From G942493375 sp942493375 (GTDB lineage Bacteria; Armatimonadota; UBA5829): a stretch of DNA of 64,000 nt. The notes under the pieces were generated by a model. That model was not told the origin of the DNA. It worked only from the letters and a program-made list of their open reading frames with translations, and made no database searches. Of the stretch, positions 26,437 to 35,802 are shown one piece after another. Position 1 is the stretch's first letter. The number at the start of each line of letters is the position of its first letter. Both the position numbers and the translations under genes were made by a program. The stretch lies in assembly GCA_942493375.1 (NCBI GenBank), contig OW818698.1, positions 4,836,001-4,900,000 on the forward strand. The letters are read 5' to 3'.

Positions 26437-27606
26437 TTATCGTTCCCAAATACCCAAATCCCACTGATCAACCCACCTGATCACTGGCCTGCCGTTTTCA
26501 AACTCTACAGGCAGCCATATATATCGTCCGTCTATAGCGTTCTCCGGTCTCCAGCGATCTGCCATAAATATGAACGCGTCCTTCTTACCAGGCACCGGTA
26601 ACACATATGTGCTCTGTGATGTAAATGTCACGCTGCACTGCTCTACGGTCCCGATGCAGGGGTTACCGAGTTCTGTCCAGGGTCCGGTTATCTTATCCGC
26701 CACAGCCGAACGCGCCGCATTGGGAGCCCATCCTGTACAGTCTGATGCTATGAAATAGTATTTATCCTTACACTTAAATACCACAGGAGCTTCCATAAAC
26801 CGCCCCTCAAACACCCGTTCAAACATACCCGCAGGCTTCAGGTAATCATCCGTCAGCAGCGATATATGCAATGTCGCGTTGTTCTCAGATGAATGCAGTA
26901 GATAGGCTTTCTCGTCATCATCCACATATACCGTCATATCCCGCGATTCCTGACCATCAGGTCTGAATGACTCTATGAACTTATAAGGCCCGGTCACCTT
27001 GTCACTGACAGCCACACCAGTCCGGGCCGCTGTATATCCCTGGTCTTTCAGTTCCAAATGGAACCACATCACATATTTGCGGGTCTTCTTGTTATAGATC
27101 ACTTTAGGCCGTTCAAGCACACATCCCTTAATAATATCGCTCTCAGGGTCATCCGAAACTGCCAGCGCAATCCCTTCATCCTTCCAATTATACAAGTCCG
27201 AAGAAGAATAGCAGTGCACACCGACCTGAGCCACATTCCCTGCATCCCCTTCGATCTTATGCTCACCAAACCAGTAAGTCTTCTTACCCACAACAGGTGT
27301 AAATCCTTCTGCATTTACACTTATCATCCCGCCGCCGTGAGCGTTAATATGCACCCCATTGTTGTCCGGCCAAACAGCACCAGGCCTGAAAAACTTAACA
27401 TGCCCAACAGGAATAGCCTCCGGATCACCCTTAACCAACATCTTCCCCTCCCCAGCAAACAAAGCACTAGCTGATATCACAGCAAGAACAACCAACAAGC
27501 TAAAAGAACCTAAATGCCTGCAACAAGAACGTACGAGCCCAGCCATCCGTTCGTGCTGAGCGAGTCGAAGCACGGACGGATGGCGGTCAAGTAGCAGCCC
27601 ATCCAT
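26437..27606 (-). CDS. Exported GH43-like five-bladed beta-propeller hydrolase
   Basis: After the hydrophobic segment SFSLLVVLAVISASALFAG, the protein shows GH43-type blades: HINAHGGGMI, then TYWFGEHKIEG, RPKVIYNKKTRKYVMWFHLE, YVDDDEKAYLLHSSENN, FMEAPVVFKCKDKYYFIASDCTGW. These resemble galactan beta-galactosidase/arabinanase propellers; acidic residues at the propeller centre are plausible catalysts but not proven. The ATG at 27606 overlaps the upstream stop (TGATG), suggesting coupled translation. The first 20 residues (DRHPSVLRLAQHER) are encoded by an inverted repeat at 27542-27584. An internal ATG at 27546 within the repeat would give MAGLVRSCC and a cleaner signal peptide. Confidence 0.75.
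   Translation of the reverse strand: MDGLLLDRHPSVLRLAQHERMAGLVRSCCRHLGSFSLLVVLAVISASALFAGEGKMLVKGDPEAIPVGHVKFFRPGAVWPDNNGVHINAHGGGMISVNAEGFTPVVGKKTYWFGEHKIEGDAGNVAQVGVHCYSSSDLYNWKDEGIALAVSDDPESDIIKGCVLERPKVIYNKKTRKYVMWFHLELKDQGYTAARTGVAVSDKVTGPYKFIESFRPDGQESRDMTVYVDDDEKAYLLHSSENNATLHISLLTDDYLKPAGMFERVFEGRFMEAPVVFKCKDKYYFIASDCTGWAPNAARSAVADKITGPWTELGNPCIGTVEQCSVTFTSQSTYVLPVPGKKDAFIFMADRWRPENAIDGRYIWLPVEFENGRPVIRWVDQWDLGIWER
27542..27584. repeat. Inverted repeat within the N-terminal coding region of the GH43-like gene
   Basis: GCCATCCGTTCGTGCT and AGCACGGACGGATGGC pair with one mismatch around GAGCGAGTCGA. This CGTGCTGAGCGAGTCGAAGC string is a dispersed-repeat type I recall from other environmental genomes (not checked). 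Confidence 0.7.
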
Positions 27607-30233
27607 CAGATCTCAAACCCAAGCGTAACAATCTTTTTAGCGCCAACAGTCAGGCTTACAGTCGAGTCCTTGAAATCCACAATCCCGATCTCTTCCTCAT
27701 TCAAGTTAAGCAGCCTGGCAGACTTAGTCCCCGCAGCTCTAACCCATGCATTTTCTATTGCTTTATCAGTCGCATTATAGAACCGGACAACCAGCATATC
27801 GCAGTCTTCAGCCTTCTTAATAGCCGATATAATCAACTCATCATGGCTGGTCTCCAGGAAGCTGTGAATGAGTGGCAAACTTCCTTCATGCCCACCAGTC
27901 TGATGCACCAGCAAAGGCACATTGTGTTGATGAGCCTGCTTCCAGACCTTAGCCTCTTCCCAGTTCCCAGCATGTGGATATATCGAATACTCAAACGTAT
28001 GCTTCCCAATACACTGGGCCTCCGGAGTAAGTTCAGCCCCCGGAGCCTCATTCCCACCGCTAAGATTTCCTACGCACCGCAGAAGAGTCAGTCCGACTGT
28101 CGTGAACTCATCAGTATAAACCTCATACTCAGGAAGCCCTTTATTTATTATGCAGAGTCCCTTCTTCTCTTCCTCATTACTGACATCAACCCATCTCTGC
28201 TGAGGATGGAATGGGGAGGCATTTTCCCAGTCTTTTGGGTTTTCTGCTAATCTTTCTATAACATCAAACTGCCCATCAGCAAATACTTTCGAAGCCCAAT
28301 CGGTTGTGAACTGAACACGAATGCGATGATCCTTCGCTCTGTTGTCTACCTCAGTGACGATATCAATTCTCGGAACTCCTTTGGTAACAGTCATATAACT
28401 GGTTATCGGGCATTCAACCGATTGATCTGATCTCGATGAATGCTTGAGATCAGCTTCTGCAGGCACCAATAGGGCCATCTCCATTTTCATGGTAGTTGAA
28501 ACTGGGTTATTATCTATCATCGATATCTGTGAGTTAGATTTTTTGCTACTTACTGTAGTGTTGCTAATCGGTTTAATATGCAGATACTCATCTCCGACGT
28601 CTCCGTCATCTTCAAAGGTATTAATGTTCGAATCATAATAGCCATAAGATCCATCGCAACGCATCAGTTGAATACTGTCACTGATAATTGATAGATGGAG
28701 ATATTCGTTACTAATCGACCCTGTGTGTATATTTAAGGTATTCATGCTCTCATAAATCGGCCTACTAACCGACTTCTCAATCCGATAAGTCTTATACCCG
28801 CAGCTTGGAACGTCCACTGCCACAAACTCAATCACAAATCTCTTAATCAAAACCACAAGAGGCAGCTCGTGAGGGTCAGTAACTGCTTTACTGGTAGACA
28901 GCACACTGGTAAATACTATCGGAACTTCGTTTCCAGCATCATCAAACAACCGGATCCAGTTAACTTCCCTGCTGGGATCATATGTCGGACGACCGCGCGA
29001 TGGGTCAGATGTATAGAAGTCCACCGTAGCCTTCACCTTGTCAGTCCGTGTCCAGTTGAGGGTATTAAATACCACTAGAGACTCAGCTTCAGTGTTCACC
29101 TGGTCTGCAATAGATTTCAAACTGCGTCCCGTAACCTCATCCGCAATCTGCTGAACCTGTTCAAACCGGGGAACCATCTCCTTATGTACCTGGTCAATAC
29201 TGCACCCACAGATAGAGTCATGCGGATGGTTCTGCATAAGCAGTTTCCATGCATAATTCAAGAACCCCTGCTGATAATCTCCTCCAAGCATATATGCAAA
29301 GGAAGACACCGGTTCCGCATACTTTTCGAGTGCTGTCTGGGATTTTTCGTTAGCCTGCTTCAGATACATTCTGCTGGAAAGTGTCCCCGCCAGGCAGCTT
29401 CCACCCCGGTCCTCACGAAGTTCACCCTTTACAACCCCCAGCTCAACTCCGGTCTTCTCAGCAGCTTCCTTGACCGCATCCATATAGTCAGTCAAAGAAG
29501 AATGCACCAGCTTATCGCCATCAAGCCTTTCATTGACCCGTTTGAGAATCCCAGAAAGATCAGGCTGAGCCTCCAGGTGGTCGACACCGTTCATAAAAAG
29601 CAACTGATCAATCGCCGATACTGGTTTCATAACGTCCCGAATAGCTTCCGTATACTTAACAGCCTCATCAGTATCAGCCGGAAAATGCTGGGCATTGTTG
29701 TACCAAAACGCCATCAGGCTGGAGAGAACCCTGCTGCCGTCCGGAGATTCCCAGTAGAACTCCATCTTCCGGTCTCCAACCAGCTGCAGTCCACGCCCGA
29801 ATATTGCAGTGTCGATACCGAAGCCATTGAATATCTGAGGCATCTGGGAGATATTCCCGAACTGGTCCGGCAGATACCCCAACTTCATCGTAGCTCCGAA
29901 CTCCCTGCTGATCCGGTGCCCGATAAGCAGGCTTCGCACAGTAGATTCCCCGCTGACAAGAAACTCATCATTGAGCTGGTACCAGGGTCCAACAAGTATC
30001 TTGCCTTCCCTAACATATTTTGCTATTCGTTCCCGGTTTTCAGGCTTGATCTGAAGATAGTCCTCCAGCACAATTGTCTGCCCGTCCAGGTTAAAACAAT
30101 TATAATCAGGATCACTGTCCAGTATATCCAGCACATGGTCAATAAGGTCCACAAGCCTGACTCTAAACTTCTGAAACGTAAAATACCACTCGCGGTCCCA
30201 ATGAGTGTGCGAAATAACATGCAAAACAGACAT
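27606..30233 (-). CDS. Cytosolic GH38 alpha-mannosidase
   Basis: The 875-aa protein has no signal peptide. It begins MSVLHVISHTHWDREW, with the GH38 zinc ligands H11 and D13. LPDQFGNISQMPQI gives the nucleophile D123 and HPHDSICGCS the later zinc His. The remaining three-helix and beta-sandwich domains are of normal length for the MngB-like bacterial group, which cleaves imported mannosyl glycosides or glycerate derivatives. The ATG at 30260 lacks a ribosome site, while the ATG at 30233 has GGAGG at 8 nt. It is coupled to the GH43-like gene. Together with the exported GH38 at 4549 it suggests two-stage mannoside breakdown (inference). Confidence 0.88.
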   Translation of the reverse strand: MSVLHVISHTHWDREWYFTFQKFRVRLVDLIDHVLDILDSDPDYNCFNLDGQTIVLEDYLQIKPENRERIAKYVREGKILVGPWYQLNDEFLVSGESTVRSLLIGHRISREFGATMKLGYLPDQFGNISQMPQIFNGFGIDTAIFGRGLQLVGDRKMEFYWESPDGSRVLSSLMAFWYNNAQHFPADTDEAVKYTEAIRDVMKPVSAIDQLLFMNGVDHLEAQPDLSGILKRVNERLDGDKLVHSSLTDYMDAVKEAAEKTGVELGVVKGELREDRGGSCLAGTLSSRMYLKQANEKSQTALEKYAEPVSSFAYMLGGDYQQGFLNYAWKLLMQNHPHDSICGCSIDQVHKEMVPRFEQVQQIADEVTGRSLKSIADQVNTEAESLVVFNTLNWTRTDKVKATVDFYTSDPSRGRPTYDPSREVNWIRLFDDAGNEVPIVFTSVLSTSKAVTDPHELPLVVLIKRFVIEFVAVDVPSCGYKTYRIEKSVSRPIYESMNTLNIHTGSISNEYLHLSIISDSIQLMRCDGSYGYYDSNINTFEDDGDVGDEYLHIKPISNTTVSSKKSNSQISMIDNNPVSTTMKMEMALLVPAEADLKHSSRSDQSVECPITSYMTVTKGVPRIDIVTEVDNRAKDHRIRVQFTTDWASKVFADGQFDVIERLAENPKDWENASPFHPQQRWVDVSNEEEKKGLCIINKGLPEYEVYTDEFTTVGLTLLRCVGNLSGGNEAPGAELTPEAQCIGKHTFEYSIYPHAGNWEEAKVWKQAHQHNVPLLVHQTGGHEGSLPLIHSFLETSHDELIISAIKKAEDCDMLVVRFYNATDKAIENAWVRAAGTKSARLLNLNEEEIGIVDFKDSTVSLTVGAKKIVTLGFEI

Positions 30234-30331
30234 CAACAACCCTCCCAGAGCAAACAACATTCGCTACGATGCTAACACACAACCCCCTTTTAGGCAACAG
30301 GAGCAGGTAGAAATCCAACGCATCCAAATAT

Positions 30332-30452
30332 TGTCATTCTGAACGCAGTGAAGAATCTCAAGCCTTCAATAACAAATACGATCACATTCCTGTACAATCA
30401 ATCTCAATTCTCCCTTCCTGTTAATCCTGAAAATCTTATTAATCCTGTCAAA
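30332..30452. repeat. Two repeat families between GH38 and GH36-like genes
   Basis: TGTCATTCTGAACGCAGTGA (30332-30360) is followed by four 9-nt units (tcctgttaa, tcctgaaaa, tcttattaa, tcctgtcaa) at 30417-30452. The gap between the genes is otherwise empty. Confidence 0.7.
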
Positions 30453-30466
30453 AATGAGCCCACACC

Positions 30467-33460
30467 CTACTTAACCAACCTCGCATCAGCCCAGTTGGCG
30501 TGGTCTCCCATCACACTGTTCCCTCCATCACCAACAATCAGTTCCAACTTACTGGCACCAGCAATATCCACATCCACCCACTTCGCGGGAGTAGAGCGGT
30601 CCATCAATCCCGATTCCCACCGCTTCACTCCGTCCACCCAGACTTCAAATGTAATAGTAGGGGATGTAGCTCCGTCCGCTCCAACCCATGACTGGAACCT
30701 GCCATATTTTCTACCAGACAGATTATATATAATCCGTGACTTTGCATGCGTCCCAAGCCCTCTCACAAACCGCTGCCCTGCAATGGTCATCGGCTTCTCC
30801 CAGACACTCTTGTTCTTCTGGAGAACTCCCCAGCCCTGGACAACCGACTCCGGTTCTATCGTGTCCAGATAGATACCATCGATGCATTCTACTGGTCGAA
30901 TTTTATGCAATACCTCGTTCGGTACATCATCAGGAGTAATAGGTTCAAGTAATGCCAGAGAATTCAGCGAAATTAATTCCGGGCTCGGAATAGTGTTCGG
31001 GTAATTCGCAGATATGATTGATTTATCGCGCGTGGCCCAGACCCATGCTGAAACGTTTGTAAATGCAGAGTCCACAAGCATGCTTGCATCTACACTGTTT
31101 TTGCCGTTGGTAAGTGGAACTCTCAGAAACACCCAGTGACCGACCTTTCCCACTCCCGAAGCCGCCCAGCCGAACTCCGAACCAGTCATCGTGAAGTCCG
31201 CCTTTTTCCCGTTCAAGAGGACCTGCGATACCGGGACTGTCGGAGGCTGATTGCACTCCAGCAGCAGGAGCATTTCCCCCTGAGGAGCTTTTAGATCGAT
31301 ATCGGTTACAATGTGCACCTCAGTAGCAGACTTCATATCACCGGTCAGGCTGGTCCAGTCCGGACCAAAACTCTCCGCAGGCCCATCAAACTCTACACGC
31401 CTGATTTCCTTTGTAATTATCTTCGCATCAATGCACTGTTTCAACGACTCACTAACACTCGGAATGCCCTTTACGGACTGTTTCCCAGATATCGACAAAA
31501 CAACTGTCTCATAAGGTGCAAGAGGCACATCAAGTGTCTGCCCAGCGTCCAGATTACTGCCGTACAGCCGTGGTTCAGGATAAACACTGACGGCAGAGAG
31601 CCCTGTCGCTTTGCCTGTCAGCCCAATAGATGAATCCAACCTGAGCTTATAAGTAGTAGGTTCAATCCATGGGTTACGCAGCATAATAATGCCCTTGCCA
31701 TTCTTCCAATGGGCATAACCGTAGGGCTCCCGCGGCATCTGTTCAGTTGCTGTAAAGTGAGGTACCTTGCCATTGCCCCATGAAGCTGGCAGGATGGGCG
31801 TAGTCTCCTGCAGTATGGAAGCATTCTTTCGTGCCCAGGCAATCGTTCCTGCAAACGACTTCCAGCGAGAATCATTCATATATCCTGGGTTCAAATACAC
31901 CGGCAGGAACATATTTCCGCGCAATATTGTTGTAACAGCATCATTTTCAAGAGGTTCGCTGGTCTGATGAATAATACCCAATACTTCCTGAGCCGCAATC
32001 GGAATCGGCAGCAGTGCAGCGCCCTGCAGATTAAAATAATCTCTGCCGGTTGTGTAACTCTCCCGATATACGGGGCAGGGTACGCGTCCATAAGGTGCAT
32101 CATCTCCATACGTGCCGACCACAGAGTTTACATGGAAAAGCCACCACGGACTGGGGTTCCAACCCATGCACGTAGTCTCCAGCCATGCATCAGGAGCAGC
32201 TTTTCGGAGATTACTGATAGCAGACAGAAATCCATTCGCAACAGCTTCAGCTGACTCTATTCCGGGAGCATGCCCGTGATCAGATTCCGGACAAGTAGGC
32301 AGGTAACCATCAAACTTGAACTGCCGCACTCCCCAGCGCGAAGCCATAACGCACAACTGCTGAGCAAACCGGGCCTGATATTTAGGTCCTGCAAGGCATG
32401 CAAACAGTGCAGGTTTTCCGTCCCATTGCACACCTTTGAGCATCTCATACCCTTGTTTAGCTGCCAATTCATTGTCGAACGAACCAGGAGAGTAGCAGTT
32501 GCTGGGAGATATCCACAGCCCCAGCCGGGATTTCATCCTCTCCGCATCAGCCTTGATTATGGTAAATCCTTTAGGGAACGTCTTCGGGTCAATCTCCCAG
32601 ACAGCCTCTTTCTGAGACCAACCCATATCAATACAGAAAGTATCGAATGATACTCCATACGGTTTTGTAAGCTTCCCGTTAAATACACCCATCAGTTTCG
32701 ATATTTCAGCCTCACTGTAAGGGACCGGAGAAGTCCACCAGGAGTTGTAGTTCACATGCAAAGTGCGAGGTTTTGGGCGATTAGCCGACACGTACCGCTG
32801 GAATGTAATCCGCTCTGTCCCTTTCTGGGCAACGCCATACACGGCCTTTTTGCTCTCAAACCATTTGCCGGCTTGCAAACTCACAGCCGGTGTATGTGCC
32901 AATACCAGCTTGCCTTTCACATAACTGGTAGACGCTAAGGGGAATTCAACCCCTGCAAAGAAACCGTCTATAAACACCGGATAACTCTGAGGATCAGGCT
33001 GACCTATCCCATCCGATGGTTGAACCGGAGAAGAAGCAATCGGTTTAGGGGCACCCGCATATTCGTCCAATATGACTTTCTTGAGAGTTACCGAAGAATC
33101 ACTAACACGAATCCGGACCCATTTCCGCAACACCTTTTCCTTAGCCGACCATTGAAGCAATACGCACGATTCCAGACTCAATTCACCAATGTGAACCGGT
33201 TTGCACCCCAGGCTGATTATACGCCCGGAACTCAAATCAATAGCTTTGTTTTCTGGTAATACCTTCAGGACTATCTCTCTGTCTCCTAAAATGAGCTTAC
33301 TAGTGAGAGACACCGGTATCGACAAGCCATCGTGGCTCACAAGCACCGAGTTCGTGGTGATATCCAGTTTTATAGTATCCGAAGCAGAAGATAGAGTGGG
33401 GGACATAAGCAGCATGCCTCCGATCAACATATTAATCGCAGCAGTAGCGTTAAAGCGCAT
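30467..33460 (-). CDS. Exported GH36/GH27-like alpha-galactosidase with C-terminal NPCBM domain
   Basis: The 997-aa protein has a signal peptide (cleaved near LSSAS). Residues about 30-230 form a beta domain. The TIM barrel (NYNSWWTSPV, FDTFCIDMGW, RLGLWISPSN) carries the clan-D nucleophile in KFDGY (D384) and a candidate acid Asp in GTYGDDAPYG. A beta domain and linker follow. The last 150 residues form an NPCBM module (FVRGLGTHAKSRIIYNL, then VWVDGVKRWESG), which binds carbohydrate. By family, a retaining alpha-galactosidase-like enzyme acting outside the cell. AGGAG sits 8 nt before the ATG at 33460, so the longer frame from 33493 is not used. Confidence 0.85.
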   Translation of the reverse strand: MRFNATAAINMLIGGMLLMSPTLSSASDTIKLDITTNSVLVSHDGLSIPVSLTSKLILGDREIVLKVLPENKAIDLSSGRIISLGCKPVHIGELSLESCVLLQWSAKEKVLRKWVRIRVSDSSVTLKKVILDEYAGAPKPIASSPVQPSDGIGQPDPQSYPVFIDGFFAGVEFPLASTSYVKGKLVLAHTPAVSLQAGKWFESKKAVYGVAQKGTERITFQRYVSANRPKPRTLHVNYNSWWTSPVPYSEAEISKLMGVFNGKLTKPYGVSFDTFCIDMGWSQKEAVWEIDPKTFPKGFTIIKADAERMKSRLGLWISPSNCYSPGSFDNELAAKQGYEMLKGVQWDGKPALFACLAGPKYQARFAQQLCVMASRWGVRQFKFDGYLPTCPESDHGHAPGIESAEAVANGFLSAISNLRKAAPDAWLETTCMGWNPSPWWLFHVNSVVGTYGDDAPYGRVPCPVYRESYTTGRDYFNLQGAALLPIPIAAQEVLGIIHQTSEPLENDAVTTILRGNMFLPVYLNPGYMNDSRWKSFAGTIAWARKNASILQETTPILPASWGNGKVPHFTATEQMPREPYGYAHWKNGKGIIMLRNPWIEPTTYKLRLDSSIGLTGKATGLSAVSVYPEPRLYGSNLDAGQTLDVPLAPYETVVLSISGKQSVKGIPSVSESLKQCIDAKIITKEIRRVEFDGPAESFGPDWTSLTGDMKSATEVHIVTDIDLKAPQGEMLLLLECNQPPTVPVSQVLLNGKKADFTMTGSEFGWAASGVGKVGHWVFLRVPLTNGKNSVDASMLVDSAFTNVSAWVWATRDKSIISANYPNTIPSPELISLNSLALLEPITPDDVPNEVLHKIRPVECIDGIYLDTIEPESVVQGWGVLQKNKSVWEKPMTIAGQRFVRGLGTHAKSRIIYNLSGRKYGRFQSWVGADGATSPTITFEVWVDGVKRWESGLMDRSTPAKWVDVDIAGASKLELIVGDGGNSVMGDHANWADARLVK

Positions 33461-33530
33461 GAAAGTGCTCCTGTTGGTCGTTGTTTTTAGCAAGTTTACA
33501 ACACCATAGGTTGCATAGCAAATACCGACA

Positions 33531-33557
33531 CAAAAAGAGAGGCTGCCGAAGCAGCCT
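33531..33557 (-). terminator. Intrinsic terminator of the multicopper oxidase gene
   Basis: On the - strand AGGCTGC-TTCG-GCAGCCT is followed by CTCTTTTTG: a 7-bp stem, a stable TTCG tetraloop and a T-run. It ends the unit from 35403 and separates it from the GH36-like gene. Confidence 0.85.
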
Positions 33558-33591
33558 AAACAGATTGGAGGTTGTTTGTTTTAGGTTGAAA

Positions 33592-35403
33592 TTAGAAAAC
33601 AACTTCAAACGGTAGCATCATTTCATTTTCTTCATGCTCAAGAATGTGGCAGTGATAGACCCACTTTCCAAAGCTTCTGGTCTTCCAGTCATAGTCCTGC
33701 AGCGAAGTAATAGGCAAATCAAATTTTGCCCTGATTCTTGTTACATAACTGTAGCTTTCATCCATAGGATCCAGGCTCGGATAGGCCTTCACCGTATCCT
33801 TAAACCCCATCTCATCAGAATCGGGAGGAATTGGAGGTTCAAGAAGATATTTGTCGACGTTGGGTTTTAACCGGGGCTCTCTACCCGAAGCCAGATAAGC
33901 CTGCCAATCTTTATCGTAGGCTACCACATCGAACTTCTGCCTGTTCAGCACCTGGAAAGATACCAGGTGTGTATGCATCGGATGAGCATCCCCAGTCAAG
34001 TTAATCCACTGCCAGGTTTCAGTCGTCCCTGCCTTTACGAAATCAGTCGTAGGTTCCATGAAGTGGTATCCATTGAGCAATACTTCGACCGGATTTCCTA
34101 ATTCGTCCTCAGTCTCCTTTAAAACCACATCACGAGCCGGCAGATTCTTGGTTGGAACCAAACGAGGAATCGCTGGCAGTTTAAGATTAGCCGGTAACAC
34201 GGAGTTATCCGGGTCATTTTTCGGTACCTTTGTGTTTACCCGGATCTGCATTAATTCGGGAACATCAACGTCTCCACCCATAGGATATGGTGCCGGCGCG
34301 TCATTAGTCATCATTATTGTGCTTCCAAGCTTTATACCTGTGAAGTCCACAATTACATCAAAGCGTTCCCCTGGGGCTATCAATTGACTATATTTCTGCA
34401 CTGGCTTTGGAAATAGGCCCCCTTCAGAACCAATCACCCAGAACGGCAGATCATTTCCGTCCAGTTTAAAATGAATGTTGTAGAAGCGTGCCTGGGCTCC
34501 ATTCAGATAACGCAGTCTGTATCTTCTAGGCTGAGCATCAAGATATGGATAGGCTTTACCATTAATTACAGGAGTATCACCGAAAAATTCTGGCACCCAT
34601 ACCGGATGAATTGACCCAGGTAGACCTTCAGTTGGATAGAACAAACTTCCATCATCGTTGAACTGTTTATCTTGTAATACAATCGGTAGATGATATTTAC
34701 CATATCCGGTGGGCACCTTCTGACCATTTATTGTTGTGCCATTGTCTACTTTATCGAATATAACATAAGCAGCAGCCAGACCTAGATAGGGTTTCAGTCG
34801 GGTAGCTCCCATTGTGTGGTCGTGGTACCAGAGAAGAGAAGCTGGTTGGTCGTTCATATATACGAATTCATTAGTCACATAATCCATACCCTTTACGCCA
34901 TCCGCTGTCCACCATTGGTCAGGTGTTCCATCATAACGAGCGGCTGTATGCCCGCCATGCAGGTGAGGAATTGCAGCACCTGTTGGTACCATCGCACCAC
35001 TGATAGTAGTGTCAATTGAGTCCTTCAACGGAAAATCGTCCATGTTCGTCGGAAGCTCGTTAATGTACTTCACAACGATTGGTCTTCCTGATGTGGCCAC
35101 AATAGTTGGACCAAGCAAGACTGGTGCTTTTCCCGGCTGTCCATACGTCCATACAGTAGCTGGACCTGGTAATCCGGAATTAAACTGGTGCTGACTGGCT
35201 GTCATTGTTATCTCATAATAGTCAGCCCACAGCGATGCCAATGGCTTGTAGGTTTGGGTAGCCACAGGTGGGACTGGTAAAGGGTCAACCCAATGCGCCA
35301 TTACAGGACTTTGTGCATAAACTGTTTGGTTTGTAATGCACATGAAACTGCCTAACAAGACAGCAGTTAACAAAATGAATATACAAATACGTATCCCACT
35401 CAT
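33592..35403 (-). CDS. Exported multicopper oxidase (CotA/bilirubin-oxidase type)
   Basis: The 603-aa protein has a signal peptide (cleaved near VYAQS). All four copper motifs are present: HLHGG (about residue 146), LLWYHDHTMGATR, HPMHTHL, and HCHILEHEENEMM near the C-terminus with the T1 Cys, two His and axial Met. The spacing is that of CotA-like three-domain laccases. Such enzymes oxidise phenols, bilirubin, metals or lignin fragments and reduce O2 to water; the natural substrate is unknown. GAGGAG sits 8 nt before the ATG. It forms its own unit, with a terminator at 33531, so its link to the glycosidases is only by position. It implies at least occasional oxygen exposure. Confidence 0.9.
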   Translation of the reverse strand: MSGIRICIFILLTAVLLGSFMCITNQTVYAQSPVMAHWVDPLPVPPVATQTYKPLASLWADYYEITMTASQHQFNSGLPGPATVWTYGQPGKAPVLLGPTIVATSGRPIVVKYINELPTNMDDFPLKDSIDTTISGAMVPTGAAIPHLHGGHTAARYDGTPDQWWTADGVKGMDYVTNEFVYMNDQPASLLWYHDHTMGATRLKPYLGLAAAYVIFDKVDNGTTINGQKVPTGYGKYHLPIVLQDKQFNDDGSLFYPTEGLPGSIHPVWVPEFFGDTPVINGKAYPYLDAQPRRYRLRYLNGAQARFYNIHFKLDGNDLPFWVIGSEGGLFPKPVQKYSQLIAPGERFDVIVDFTGIKLGSTIMMTNDAPAPYPMGGDVDVPELMQIRVNTKVPKNDPDNSVLPANLKLPAIPRLVPTKNLPARDVVLKETEDELGNPVEVLLNGYHFMEPTTDFVKAGTTETWQWINLTGDAHPMHTHLVSFQVLNRQKFDVVAYDKDWQAYLASGREPRLKPNVDKYLLEPPIPPDSDEMGFKDTVKAYPSLDPMDESYSYVTRIRAKFDLPITSLQDYDWKTRSFGKWVYHCHILEHEENEMMLPFEVVF

Positions 35404-35802
35404 TTGTTGCTCCTCTAGATCTATCTAGACCTTTGATATAGTGTTTTGCAGATAGTTCTACGCCATTTCGCACAATTAAAAAATGTATTCACACTGTATT
35501 GGAAAGAATAAACGTAACAACCATTTAGTTATTTTAAATATTTATATATTTATCTCTGTCAACACAAGAATTGCGGTTCAATCAGATATTTATTGTAAAA
35601 TAGCACTGGTTGATAAATATAAGCATTGCCTGTGTTTGTTTAGTAGTATATCTCACTGGATTTAATGAACATCAGCAATAACAACCAGTTGCGGAGTCTC
35701 GGCGACCGACAAAACGAATTCCCGGTAAGCAGGAATACTGCATTCAATAATTGAAATATTGGAAGTGACCCTATCGGTGAATCGGTCTTTGAGGAGTTTG
35801 TT
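35404..35802. other. AT-rich divergent intergenic region
   Basis: The region separates the divergent oxidase and propeller genes and must carry both promoters. I see an AT-rich core (35530-35620), TTGCGG followed 17 nt later by TGTAAA (35571-35599, weak), and a short palindrome TTCAATAATTGAA near 35745. No gene was found. Confidence 0.4.

Noticed and set aside
27542..27584. Inverted repeat as a plain intergenic terminator
   Set aside because: It lies within the coupled reading frame between the TGATG start and the signal peptide and lacks a T-run, so it was called as a repeat within the coding region.
29184..30275. 363-aa open frame on the + strand
   Set aside because: It lies wholly opposite the GH38 gene, whose zinc and nucleophile motifs are intact, and its translation looks like no protein family.
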